Source: JAOUEA01 sp963762075 (GTDB lineage: Bacteria; Actinomycetota; UBA4738; HRBIN12). From it: DNA of 64,000 nt. The notes under the pieces were generated by a model. It was not told the origin of the DNA, searched no databases, and was given only the letters and a program-made list of their open reading frames with translations. The translations under genes were made by a program, and so were the position numbers. The stretch spans positions 1-64,000 of the forward strand of contig CAVXJC010000005.1 of assembly GCA_963762075.1 (NCBI GenBank), read 5' to 3'. Position 1 is the stretch's first letter, and each line of letters begins with the position of its first letter. Shown one piece after another: positions 51,702 to 60,595 of this stretch.

Positions 51702-52888
51702 TGGCTGAACGTTCCATCGATCGGAAGGAGCGCGCGCACCAGGAAACCGCCCCCAGGCCTCGGGCCCGTCTCGAGCGAGCCGCCGTAGAGCACGACACGC
51801 TCACGCATACCGATGAGGCCGTGGCCTGTTCGATCATGCCCTGGCGGATCGGGCGCTGCGGTGGCGCCCCTGCCGTCGTCGCCCACTTCGATCTCGAGGG
51901 CATCGTCGCTCCAGCGCATCACGACCCTCGCGCTCGTGGGTCCGGCGTGCTTGATCACGTTGGTCAGAGCTTCCTGCACGACGCGGTAGGCGCTGAGATC
52001 CACGCCCGGAGAGACCTGGCTCGGCACGCCGTACGTCACGGTCTCGACCGGTACCCCGGCGCCACGCACGCTGTCGAGCAACGCTTCGAGCTGGGCGAGT
52101 CCCGGCTGCGGTGCCAGATCGGCGCTCGTGTCCTCTTGCTTCAGGATGCCGATCAGGCGGCGCATCTCGGTCATGCCCCCCCGGCCCGTCTCTTCGATGC
52201 GAGCGAGCGCGGCTTTCGCGGCCTCGGTGTCGTGGTCGACCACGGAGCGAGCGGCGCCGGCCTGCACGACCATCACGCCCATCGCGTGCGCGACAACGTC
52301 GTGGAGCTCCCGGGCGATGCGGGCGCGCTCGGCTGCCACGGCGTCGCGTGATGCGCGCTCACGTTCGCCGGCGATCCGGCGACGGCGATTGAACCCGACG
52401 CGACCGAAGATCATCGGCAACCCCACGACGAACGTGGAGTTCACCAGTACCTCCACCCAGTTCGTGCGTGGGTAGGCGAACGTGGAGGTCACCGCCGCCG
52501 ATGCGACCGCGATCGGCACGACCTGCCGCTGGAACCGCTCGCGGTCGGTGTGAGCTGCGGCACTGAACGACGCCACGACCAGCGCGAGGACGAGATCGAC
52601 GCTGTCAGCCCGCATCGCAAGCGCGGATGCGGCGATACCGACGAGGGTCAGCACCGCGATCGGGCGACGACGACGGAGCGCGAGGGGTGCGCAGCCGAGC
52701 ACGAGCAGCACATAGACCTCCACGCCGGGCGATCCCCGGCCGATAGGTCCGCGGGCGGGGTCAGCGGGCGCGTTGCCGCCGAGGGTCGTCCCGAGGATCG
52801 ACGCGCCGAGGACGGCGAACGCCAACAGGCTGTCCCAGATCAATGGATCGACTCGCCTCAGTCGCTCCCAGGATGTTGGATCCTTCAT
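51698..52888 (-). CDS. Sensor histidine kinase, HisKA_3 type (exporter-linked)
   Basis: A 396-residue kinase from ATG 52888. The N-terminus has about five to six TM segments with very short loops (LLAFAVLGASILGTTLGG, VEVYVLLVLGCAPLAL, IAVLTLVGIAASALAM, LVLALVVASFSAAA, LVNSTFVVGLPMIFG), the intramembrane-sensing architecture seen in DesK- and LiaS-like kinases. The H-box is ARELHDVVAHAMGVMVVQAG and the G-box GHGLIGMRERVVLYGGSL. Operon order: kinase, regulator, ATPase, permease. Confidence 0.95.
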   Translation of the reverse strand: MKDPTSWERLRRVDPLIWDSLLAFAVLGASILGTTLGGNAPADPARGPIGRGSPGVEVYVLLVLGCAPLALRRRRPIAVLTLVGIAASALAMRADSVDLVLALVVASFSAAAHTDRERFQRQVVPIAVASAAVTSTFAYPRTNWVEVLVNSTFVVGLPMIFGRVGFNRRRRIAGERERASRDAVAAERARIARELHDVVAHAMGVMVVQAGAARSVVDHDTEAAKAALARIEETGRGGMTEMRRLIGILKQEDTSADLAPQPGLAQLEALLDSVRGAGVPVETVTYGVPSQVSPGVDLSAYRVVQEALTNVIKHAGPTSARVVMRWSDDALEIEVGDDGRGATAAPDPPGHDRTGHGLIGMRERVVLYGGSLETGPRPGGGFLVRALLPIDGTFSQ

Positions 52889-52985
52889 GGAACGACGGTA
52901 GCCCGGTAGGCGCCGGTTCGCCGTCATCCCCAGGGATGATGCACGCGGGCGAGCGAGGTGTTTCGAGGCGTGAGACGGTAGGCGC

Positions 52986-53498
52986 GTGGAAACCTGGGAT
53001 GCGATCCGCTCGCGGCGGAACGTACGAGCCTTCTCCGATGCGCCGATCGAGTTGCGGGACGTCGATCGCATCCTCGAGGCAGCCCGGCGCACGCCTTCGT
53101 CGAAGAATCAGCAAGCCTGGGACTTCGTGGTGGTGATCAGTCGTGAAGCTCTCGTGGATCTGTCTCGCGTATGGCGGTACGCGGATCACGTCGCGAGCTC
53201 GGCTGCGACGATCGCGCTCATCGCGCCAGCGGCGAGCGCCACCGAACAGCGCGAGACGATCCAATTCGATCTAGGACAAGTGTCGATGAGCATCATGCTC
53301 GCCGCAGCCGATCTCGGCATCGGCACCTGTCACGCCGCGATCGGCGATCAGCCGCTCGCCCGCGATCTTCTCGGGCTGCCCGAGGGTCGCGAGTGCATGT
53401 GGCTCATCTCTCTCGGGTGGCCGTCTCGACCGCTCACGCCGATCGCGCATCCAAACCGGCGAGCGTTCGACGACGTGGTGCATCGCGGCCGCTGGTAG
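52986..53498 (+). CDS. Nitroreductase family flavoprotein
   Basis: A 170-residue FMN-binding protein from a GTG at 52986: AIRSRRNVRAFSDAPIELRDVDRILEAARRTPSSKNQQAWDFVVV (FMN phosphate arginines R8, R10, R11 region), IQFDLGQVSMSIMLAAADLGIGTCHAAIGDQPLARDLLGLP, and ISLGWPSRPL near the end. Short members act as NAD(P)H-dependent reductases of nitroaromatics, quinones or F420-like substrates; the exact one is unknown. Confidence 0.92.
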   Translation: METWDAIRSRRNVRAFSDAPIELRDVDRILEAARRTPSSKNQQAWDFVVVISREALVDLSRVWRYADHVASSAATIALIAPAASATEQRETIQFDLGQVSMSIMLAAADLGIGTCHAAIGDQPLARDLLGLPEGRECMWLISLGWPSRPLTPIAHPNRRAFDDVVHRGRW

Positions 53499-53505
53499 CG
53501 GCGGA

Positions 53506-55542
53506 TCAGCTTCCGAGGGGCAAAGGCTTGTCCATGAAGGGATCGAGCTCGTCGGCTGGCATGGGATGGGCGAACCAGAATCCCTGCGCGAGCCGGCACC
53601 CGTTCGAACGCAGGAAGACGTACTCGCCCTCGGTCTCGACACCTTCGGCGAGAGGCACCATGTCGAGTGACTGGGCCACCTGGATCATCGCCCTCACCAT
53701 GCCGGCCAGACGCACATCCCTGTCGACGTTGCGGATGAACTCCCGGTCGATCTTCAGCACGTCGACGGGCATGTTCTTCAGGCGCGAGAGCGACGAGTAG
53801 CCGGTCCCGAAGTCGTCGAGTGCCAGTTGCAGTCCCCAGGCATGCAGCTCACGGAGGGTGCGCTGGGTTCGATCCGGGTCGGCCATGGCGGTCGATTCGG
53901 TGATCTCGGCCTGCACGGTCGACGGGTCGACGCCGGCCGCGCGCAGCTTCGCGAGCAGCCGATCGGCCAGGCGCGGGGTCCACAGCTGGCGCGGGGAAAG
54001 GTTGAACGACACCTCGAGATCGAGACCGGCGTCTCGCCATGCTCGTTGCTGTCCGGCCACCTGGTCGATCACCCAGTCGCCGATCGCCTCGATCAGACCC
54101 AGCTCCTCGGCGAGCGGGATGAACTCGCCGGGAGGAACGATGCCGTGGAAGTCCTTCCAGCGGATCAGGGCCTCGACGCCCACGACACGGCGGTCGGCGA
54201 GGTCGACGACCGGCTGGTAGTGCAACACCCAGCTCTGTTGCTCGACCGCCCCACGGAGACGCTGCTCGAACGTGAGGCGGCCCGTTGCGTCTTCCCCCTC
54301 GTTGGCGAAGAACCTGTGGCCGCCCGGCTCCAGGCGCTTGGCCCGGTACATCGCGATGTCGGCATTCTTGAGCAGGGTCTCCGCGTCAAGCGCATCGCGC
54401 GGGAAGAGACTGATACCGATCGAGCCCCGAGCGTGGAAGTCCGTGCCGAGCAGCTCGAACGGCGCCGAAAGTGCGTCGGTCACGCGATCGGCGACCCTGA
54501 CCGCTGCGGCCTCGATCGCTTCGTGATCGAGGTCGGCGAGCAGCATGAGGAACTCGTCGCCACCCTGGCGGGCGACCAGATCGGTCTCGCGAGTGCAGGT
54601 CCTCAACCGTTGCGCGAGCTCGGTCAGCAACCGATCGCCGGCATGGTGACCGAGTGAGTCGTTGACCAGCTTGAAGTTGTCGAGGTCGAGGAAGACCACC
54701 GCGACAGCCTTGTCGTCGCGTTTGGCGCGCTCAACGGCGAGGGTCAACGTCTCTTCGAACAGCTGCCGGTTCGCCAGAGAGGTGAGGCCGTCGTGATAGG
54801 CCATGTGCGCCACACGCGCCTCCGCTTCCTTCAGCTCCGTGACGTCGAACATGATGCCGTGTTCGAACACGGCTCTGCCATCGTCGTCGCGGTGGGCATA
54901 GGCGCGATCGCGGATCCATGTGATCCGCCCATCAGGACGCACCATGCGGTAATCGTCGAGATCGGCGCCCTGACCGGCGATGAACGCATCGCTCTGCAAC
55001 TTCACTCGCTCACGATCGTCCGGGTGCACCATACGGAGCCACATGTCCGGGTCGGCCTGGTAGGCGGCAGGCGAGACTCCGAGGATCTGTTCGATCTGGG
55101 GGTTCACGTAGCTCGTGACCTCGCCGTCGTCGGCATAGACGACCGCGGGGATCTGTTCGACGAGGCTCCGATAGCGGGCCTCGGCCTCGACGAGCGCGAC
55201 CGAGGCCTCACGTCCGGCGATCAGCTCGCGAGCATCGCGCACCGACGCCACCGACCAGCCGTCGTCGAACGGCCGCACCCGGGTCTCGACCGCCAGCCGG
55301 CCGCCGTCGGGACAGACGAGCTCCGCCTCGAACGTTGCGGCGTCGGCCGCTCCGTCTCCCCAATCGGGGATGATCTCTCGCACGTGCGCACCCGTCGGAT
55401 CTAAGCCGAGCAGCTCGACGAACCGATCGTTGACGGCCTCGATGCGACCCGAGCGCAGCACGAATTGCGCCTCGGGGGAAGCTTGGAACAGGCGTTCCAC
55501 CTCGAGACCGACGTCGAGCGGGGTCGAACCCTCGTGCAACAC
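53506..55542 (-). CDS. Dual-domain c-di-GMP enzyme: PAS-PAS-GGDEF-EAL
   Basis: A 678-residue cytoplasmic protein without TM segments (GTG start at 55542). PAS 1 at about 12-105 (FQASPEAQFVLRSGRIEAVNDRFVELLG), PAS 2 at about 130-240 (IPAVVYADDGEVTSYVNPQIEQILG). The GGDEF domain has LFLDLDNFKLVND-type metal Asp residues (VFLDLDNFKLVND) and an intact active loop RQGGDEF. The EAL domain has GVEALIRW, the ExxR NLSPRQLW, and DDFGTGYSS and EGVETEGEY loop motifs. Both catalytic sites look functional, so it could make and degrade c-di-GMP under PAS control. Confidence 0.95.
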   Translation of the reverse strand: MLHEGSTPLDVGLEVERLFQASPEAQFVLRSGRIEAVNDRFVELLGLDPTGAHVREIIPDWGDGAADAATFEAELVCPDGGRLAVETRVRPFDDGWSVASVRDARELIAGREASVALVEAEARYRSLVEQIPAVVYADDGEVTSYVNPQIEQILGVSPAAYQADPDMWLRMVHPDDRERVKLQSDAFIAGQGADLDDYRMVRPDGRITWIRDRAYAHRDDDGRAVFEHGIMFDVTELKEAEARVAHMAYHDGLTSLANRQLFEETLTLAVERAKRDDKAVAVVFLDLDNFKLVNDSLGHHAGDRLLTELAQRLRTCTRETDLVARQGGDEFLMLLADLDHEAIEAAAVRVADRVTDALSAPFELLGTDFHARGSIGISLFPRDALDAETLLKNADIAMYRAKRLEPGGHRFFANEGEDATGRLTFEQRLRGAVEQQSWVLHYQPVVDLADRRVVGVEALIRWKDFHGIVPPGEFIPLAEELGLIEAIGDWVIDQVAGQQRAWRDAGLDLEVSFNLSPRQLWTPRLADRLLAKLRAAGVDPSTVQAEITESTAMADPDRTQRTLRELHAWGLQLALDDFGTGYSSLSRLKNMPVDVLKIDREFIRNVDRDVRLAGMVRAMIQVAQSLDMVPLAEGVETEGEYVFLRSNGCRLAQGFWFAHPMPADELDPFMDKPLPLGS

Positions 55543-55635
55543 GATGATGAGAGCATCGGCTGCATGCCGTGACGACCTGAGTCCGGCGCTGCACTTGACC
55601 GATCGGCAACACCGGTCATCCCTCGATGAGGGGCG

Positions 55636-56670
55636 TCAGCGCATCAGCTGTTCGAGGGTGCAGCTTCGGGGATCGCGATCGGGGAGCCAACGCACGAACG
55701 TCACCGCGCTGCGGAACCGGGACCCGCTGAGTCGATCGAAGCGCACCTCGCAGACGAGCGCAGGGGGCACGTCGACCCACGCCGACCGCACGGCTGAGAG
55801 GGTCACGGCAACCGGGGCGACCGTTCCGAGTGCCCCGACCATCTCGCGGCGGACCGGAGCCTGGCGGATCGCGGCCGTTCGGCCCACGTCGACCAGAACG
55901 TCTCCGTCGAACATGCCGAGCCGCACCGCCCCGAGCTCGCCCGATGCGGTGCGCCGGAACCCGGTCACGACGCAGGCAGCGTTGCGAGAGCGGCGCACGC
56001 GGACGCAGCGCCTTCCATCGGCGTGGCGCGCGATCACCCCGTCGCGCCCGGTCGAGTCCCGGTCGTGCAACCACGCGCGCGCGACGCGGCCATCGAAGGT
56101 TTGCGGCGTCAGCAGGATGGACGGACCAGGAGGCATGCGACGGAGTCGCGAGGGCGCGATCTCGATGCCCATCTCCGAGGCGAGGCGCTCGAGCTGGCCG
56201 CGCCGCTCATCGATCGGCGCCGCTCGGGCGTCGACGCTTCCCCGTGTGAGGAGGTCGGTGAGCACGAGCGTTGCGGGCGTCGTGATCGCGAGTGATGCGA
56301 CCCTCGCCTTCGCCGGATGCAGGCGGAGGCGGACTGTCTGGTGGTCCATGCCCGCGCTCGAGACGACCACCAGTGATCCGCGGACGACCGCTTCATCGCC
56401 GGGCATGGACCGGATCTGATCGATCAGCTCGGGGAAGTATCGGTCGAACGTCCGCCCGCGATCGGAGACCAGCCGGTCGGATCCGGGCCGCAGCTCGTCG
56501 ACCTCGTGACCGAGCCGGACGATCACGCCGAGGCCGTCCCAATCGGGCTCGAACCGCCAATCGATCCCCGTCGGAAGGCGATCGACCACCTCGACCAACG
56601 ACTGGGCCTCGCCAAGAGATACGACGTCGCGCGAGATGTCGACGATCGCTTCCCTCCGCTCGCGCCTCAT
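55636..56670 (-). CDS. ATP-dependent DNA ligase fold protein (LigC-like) lacking the catalytic lysine
   Basis: A 344-residue protein. Motif I, normally EPKWDG(F/Y)R, reads E41-P-D43-W-D-G-L-G: the adenylated Lys is Asp and the following Arg is Gly. Motif III (normally VxDGE) reads VVRGSLVVV (96-102), motif IV (DGVVAK) reads DGVIAR (210-215) and motif V (LKVK) reads CVRVRR. The OB domain is well preserved: CVVTGFRRTASGELGAVRLGMFDG, SAWVDVPPALVCEVRFDRLSGSRFR and FVRWLPDRDPRSCTLEQL are LigC hallmarks. It therefore keeps the fold but cannot self-adenylate in the normal way. It lies 94 bp downstream of an AlkZ-like gene in the same orientation. Confidence 0.85.
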   Translation of the reverse strand: MRRERREAIVDISRDVVSLGEAQSLVEVVDRLPTGIDWRFEPDWDGLGVIVRLGHEVDELRPGSDRLVSDRGRTFDRYFPELIDQIRSMPGDEAVVRGSLVVVSSAGMDHQTVRLRLHPAKARVASLAITTPATLVLTDLLTRGSVDARAAPIDERRGQLERLASEMGIEIAPSRLRRMPPGPSILLTPQTFDGRVARAWLHDRDSTGRDGVIARHADGRRCVRVRRSRNAACVVTGFRRTASGELGAVRLGMFDGDVLVDVGRTAAIRQAPVRREMVGALGTVAPVAVTLSAVRSAWVDVPPALVCEVRFDRLSGSRFRSAVTFVRWLPDRDPRSCTLEQLMR

Positions 56671-56764
56671 GTACCGACATTCGCACCGGGGCGGTCACAC
56701 CGCATCGGGAACTTGACGGAGATGTACTAGGCCGAACGGCGGAACTTCGCTCCCGCGACCGGTG

Positions 56765-57871
56765 TCACCTCGTCCGGGGGCGGAGGCGGGCCAGCTCCGC
56801 ATCGAGTGCGGCACCGGGCACATGAGCCCAGAGGTCGAACTCGTGTTCCCCTGAGTCGCTCACCTCCCAGACGCCCGCAACGCGACCACCGAGCAGGACC
56901 ACCTTGCTGATCCAGCCGGCAGCACGGGATACCTGCGCCTTGTGGTCGGCCGGCACGAATGCGGCCGATCCTCTGCCAGGCGCGAGCACGTACTGGTCGA
57001 AGTTGCCGAGCAACCGGACGGCGTCGCTCGGCTCGGCGCGTTCCAGACTCGAGACGTCTCGGGCAAGGGCCCACGAGGCCGTCCCTTCGACTTCCACCGG
57101 CGCCACCTCATCGCCGAGTCGCTCGAACCACGGCCGGACCTTGCTCGCGGGCTGACGTGCCCACCAATCGGCGACGTCTTGTGCGGTCGCGGGGCCGAAC
57201 GCCGCGAGGTATGAGCGCAGGACCGACGCACCGGCCTCGTCGCGGTCGGGCGCCGACCATCCGTCGACCCAGGCGTCGGCTCGAACGAACGTCACGGACG
57301 AACCCCTCGGCGGTCCCTGGAGCAACGTGCCGGCCCACGCCGCGGGCTTCAGCAGCTCGCCCCACCCCGACGACAGCCGGTCACGCGCCGCACGAGACCG
57401 CAGATGACCTGCGAGCGAGGCGACGAGTTCCTCTCTCGTGAGCGGTTCCGCGCCCAGGACCTCACTCAGGGCATCGCGAACACTCTCCACGTCGGTCGCG
57501 CTCACGCCGTGGTAACGCTCCCACGCCTTCGATCGCCAGGGGGTCAGACCGGCCATCGTGGCGAGGTATGCCGGCGCCTCATCGGACGGCAGCACGTGCA
57601 GCGTGCCGCGCATGGCCCACGTCTTCACGAGCGAACGACCCTCGATCGCGCGGCTGATGGAAGCGGCGCCGCTCCTTCGCCTGGTCGCCACCCCGAACTC
57701 GGCCGCCGATGCCACCTGTGCCTGCACGCCGCAGAGCCGGCGAACGATCTCGACCGCGCTCTTCGAGGTACGAGGCTCGAGATGCTGACGCGCCAGTCGG
57801 AACGCGAAGACCTGGTCCCACGTCAGGCGCGCGACAGGAACCGGGGCGGTTCCTCGCGTCACCCGATCCAC
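56765..57871 (-). CDS. AlkZ-like winged-helix DNA glycosylase (HTH_42 family)
   Basis: A 368-residue protein. Near residue 48 GVQAQ gives the QxQ motif (Q50, Q52) that is catalytic in the AlkZ/YcaQ interstrand-crosslink glycosylases. Downstream are SRAIEGRSLVKTWAMRGTLHVLPSDEAPAYLA (RGTLH), the tandem winged-helix segments and LRSYLAAFGPATAQDVADWWA, then LLGNFDQYVLAPGRG and the C-terminal WEVSDSGEHEFDLWAHVP. AlkZ removes bulky alkylated or crosslinked bases and protects antibiotic producers; many actinobacteria have several paralogues of unknown substrate. Confidence 0.9.
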   Translation of the reverse strand: MDRVTRGTAPVPVARLTWDQVFAFRLARQHLEPRTSKSAVEIVRRLCGVQAQVASAAEFGVATRRRSGAASISRAIEGRSLVKTWAMRGTLHVLPSDEAPAYLATMAGLTPWRSKAWERYHGVSATDVESVRDALSEVLGAEPLTREELVASLAGHLRSRAARDRLSSGWGELLKPAAWAGTLLQGPPRGSSVTFVRADAWVDGWSAPDRDEAGASVLRSYLAAFGPATAQDVADWWARQPASKVRPWFERLGDEVAPVEVEGTASWALARDVSSLERAEPSDAVRLLGNFDQYVLAPGRGSAAFVPADHKAQVSRAAGWISKVVLLGGRVAGVWEVSDSGEHEFDLWAHVPGAALDAELARLRPRTR

Positions 57872-57878
57872 CCTCCGA

Positions 57879-59546
57879 TCAGGGAGTCGGCGACAGGGTT
57901 GCCGTGGGAGAGGTCGTCGGCGACACGGTCGTCGTCGGAGTGGGAAGCGCGCTCGGCGCGATCGACGGCGAGAGCGTCGGGCTCGCCGTCGGCAGCGTCT
58001 CCGCGATCAGCACGTCGCTCGGCGTCGATGGCACGAAGCGCACCACGCCGGCACCGAGCGGCGGAACCGACACGATCGTGCAGCCCGCGCCGGACGGCCC
58101 CGCCGGCGAGCAGCTGCTCGCCGATCGACCGCCCACGGAGACCAGCACGCTCATGTAGCGAGCACCGCGATCGAGCGCCACGGCTTCGCTCACGAGCACC
58201 TGCCCGGCCGAATCGCCCGTCGCGGTGACACGGCCGATGAGCACGCCCTGCGCCCCTTCGGCCGAGTATTGGCGCATCTCGACCGTTACGAGGTCATCGG
58301 TGGCGATGTCGTTCCCGTCGAGTTGCACGGTGGCCGTGACGACCCGGCTTCCCGCAGCGAACGTGACGATCGGAGCGGGCACGGGCGGCTCGGCGTCGAG
58401 CACCGGCGGCACGATCGCCGAAGCGAGCGCGATCGTGAAGATGCCGGCGGAGATCATCGCCGAGACCGAGAACAGTTGCATGCGGCTCGCGTAGTAACGG
58501 CGCAGCACGAACGTGTCGTTGGCGTTGCCTTCGGCGTCGCTTCGTCCGAACAGGCTGATCAGACCGATCGCGAACGCCGCGATCGCCATGGTCACCGCGA
58601 AGCCCAGCCAGCCCGGCGTCTCGCGCACGGCCTGCGCGAGGGCGCCGGAGGCCCATGCCAGGCCTGCGAGGGCGACCGCGATCACCAGCTCGGCGATGAG
58701 AGCGAAACGCAGGCGCCGTTCGGCGCGCCAGCTCGGCGTGGGAGGCGCGAGGTCGACGATCGCTGCGTCCTCGAGCGCGAGGTCCCAGCCGACGGCGGGG
58801 GTGCCGAGCACCTCCGCGGGCTCATGATCGCCGAGCCCGGTGAATACCACGCGGTGCTGCACGGGTGGGTCGCCGAGCGGGGTCGGACATTCGATCACCA
58901 CGCGCCACGGACCGGTGCGCTCGGCCGCCGACGCCCCCATCGCCGGCGCCGTGCGGATCGCCTCGATGATGGCATCCTCGTCGGGATCGGCGTCGGCGAT
59001 GCGAGACGCGAGCTCCATGACGGGGAAGACCCCTTGCGGCAGCATCCTGGCCTGCTGCACCCGATCGAGCTGCGTCGCGGTCATGGTCTCGGAGGCTGTC
59101 GACGTCTCGCCCACGACCGGGCCGGGCTCGGCGTCGGTGAGCACGACCACGTCGTCGACGCCGGGGCCGGCGTCGCGGCGCCGGTCGAGCAGGCTCGCGA
59201 TCGAGGGGTCGCTCCGCCGCAGCTCGTCCATCTCGTAGAGCCCCGGCACACGGTCGCGGGTCTCGCGCCCACCTGTGTCACGCCCGGCTGAAGGCGCTGC
59301 GAGCACCACCGGCGCGTCGATGGGCGCGGTGGTGCCGGACAAGATGCGTCGCACCTGCGACACGCGCTCGAGCGGATCGTCGGTGCGAAGGGCCAGGACC
59401 CGCGCGATCACCTCGTCGGTCGAGGCCAGATAGGAAGACTCTCGCGGCAGGAACTCGCGCTCGAGGCGGACCTGGGCGGTGACGTCGACCGCCTGGGCCC
59501 GGCCCTTGCGCTCGTGACCGGGGTGGGCGCAAAGGTATCGGGTCAT
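57879..59546 (-). CDS. Large membrane protein of unknown function with Ser/Thr/Pro tail
   Basis: A 555-residue protein starting MTRYLCAHPGHERKGRAQAVDV. The first 280 residues are soluble; they contain a possible short-motif region CAHPGH (zinc-like) and a VVLTDAEPGPVVGETSTASE stretch. Three TM segments follow at about 280-375: RFALIAELVIAVALAGLAW, FAVTMAIAAFAIGLISLFG and SVSAMISAGIFTIALASAIV. The last 170 residues are an extracytoplasmic strand-rich domain (VVTATVQLDGNDIATDDLVTVEMRQ) and a Ser/Thr/Pro/Leu-rich tail of about 45 residues that may be cell-wall spanning or O-glycosylated. No family recognised. Confidence 0.75.
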   Translation of the reverse strand: MTRYLCAHPGHERKGRAQAVDVTAQVRLEREFLPRESSYLASTDEVIARVLALRTDDPLERVSQVRRILSGTTAPIDAPVVLAAPSAGRDTGGRETRDRVPGLYEMDELRRSDPSIASLLDRRRDAGPGVDDVVVLTDAEPGPVVGETSTASETMTATQLDRVQQARMLPQGVFPVMELASRIADADPDEDAIIEAIRTAPAMGASAAERTGPWRVVIECPTPLGDPPVQHRVVFTGLGDHEPAEVLGTPAVGWDLALEDAAIVDLAPPTPSWRAERRLRFALIAELVIAVALAGLAWASGALAQAVRETPGWLGFAVTMAIAAFAIGLISLFGRSDAEGNANDTFVLRRYYASRMQLFSVSAMISAGIFTIALASAIVPPVLDAEPPVPAPIVTFAAGSRVVTATVQLDGNDIATDDLVTVEMRQYSAEGAQGVLIGRVTATGDSAGQVLVSEAVALDRGARYMSVLVSVGGRSASSCSPAGPSGAGCTIVSVPPLGAGVVRFVPSTPSDVLIAETLPTASPTLSPSIAPSALPTPTTTVSPTTSPTATLSPTP

Positions 59547-59769
59547 GGAAACCTCTCTCGTTGTGTGCCGTGGTACTCGATCGGGCGATATGGCCCGCCG
59601 CCCACGGGAACCGGGTCAGCCGTACGCTACACGGGGCATAGGGCTAAGGAACAGCCCCAACTCGTGCGTGGCGGGCAAGATCGAGACTTTCGGCCTAGGA
59701 GCGCGTTCTACCCTTCATGGTTGCGAGATGCGAGCTTGGCCGTACATGCGCTGTAGTCTCCGCGCCGAC

Positions 59770-60594
59770 ATGGAACCCGATCGAGACCTGCTCGAACGCA
59801 TCAACGAATATCTCGACGCCGCACCCAGGACCGGTGCACAGGCCGAGACCATCGGGCCCTTCACGCTCTTCCTGAACGAGGGCCACGGCTGGCGCTACTA
59901 CGCGAGACCCACGCCCGGCGCCGATGGCTTCGACGTGGAAGCATTGCGGGCGGTCCGAGAGCGCCAGCGCGCCCTCGGTCAGCCCGAGGCGTTCGAATGG
60001 ATCGACGAGCTCGCACCAGAGGTCGGCGCGACCGCCGAAGCCGACGGCATGCAGGTCGTGCATCACCCCTTGTTGGTGCTGATCCCCGACGATCTCCAGA
60101 CGCCCGCGCCATCCGACGACATCGATGTCGCGATCGTCGATCCCGACGAAGACCTCGCAGCGTTCAGTGCGGTGGCCGAGGTGGGATTCGCCACCCGTGG
60201 AACGGGCGTGGGCGATGCAGGCGCGGCCGAAGCGGCCGCAGCAGCCAAGACGCAGAACCCCGACACGATCGCCTTCCAGCGGGGACGCATGTTCGCCGGC
60301 CTCACGGTCCTCGCTGCGGCTCGCGTGTCTGGAGTCGCCGCCGCGGTGGGCTCCCATCAGCCCCTCGACGGTTCCAGCGAGGTGGTCGGGGTGGCGACGC
60401 TTCCTTCGTTCCGCCGCCGCGGACTCGGATCGGCGGTCACGGCGACGCTCGTCGCCGACGCGTTGGAACGGGGCGTGGGCACGGTGTTCCTCTCCGCCGA
60501 CGACGACGACGTCGCGCGGGTCTACGAACGCGTGGGATTCCGCCGCGTGGGCACCGCCGGCGCGGCCTCGGTCGCGGCGCCTTCGCCGAGCTGA
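59770..60594 (+). CDS. GNAT-family N-acetyltransferase
   Basis: A 274-residue protein from ATG 59770. The first 120 residues form an uncharacterised N-terminal domain (LLERINEYLDAAPRTGAQAETIGPFTLFLN). The acetyl-CoA motif A is EVVGVATLPSFRRRGLGSAVTATLVADAL (R/Q-x-x-G-x-G/A as RRRGLGS), followed by GVGTVFLSADDDDVARVYERVGFRRVGT, the GNAT motif B. The target amine is unknown. No strong promoter or ribosome site is seen in the 223 bp upstream; TAGTCT lies 10 nt before the ATG. Confidence 0.9.
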   Translation: MEPDRDLLERINEYLDAAPRTGAQAETIGPFTLFLNEGHGWRYYARPTPGADGFDVEALRAVRERQRALGQPEAFEWIDELAPEVGATAEADGMQVVHHPLLVLIPDDLQTPAPSDDIDVAIVDPDEDLAAFSAVAEVGFATRGTGVGDAGAAEAAAAAKTQNPDTIAFQRGRMFAGLTVLAAARVSGVAAAVGSHQPLDGSSEVVGVATLPSFRRRGLGSAVTATLVADALERGVGTVFLSADDDDVARVYERVGFRRVGTAGAASVAAPSPS

Positions 60595-60595
60595 G

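Noticed and set aside
59547..59769. Gap between the unknown membrane protein and the GNAT gene
   Set aside because: An in-frame upstream extension of the GNAT from 59545 is low-complexity and unlike the family; no RNA gene or repeat was seen.
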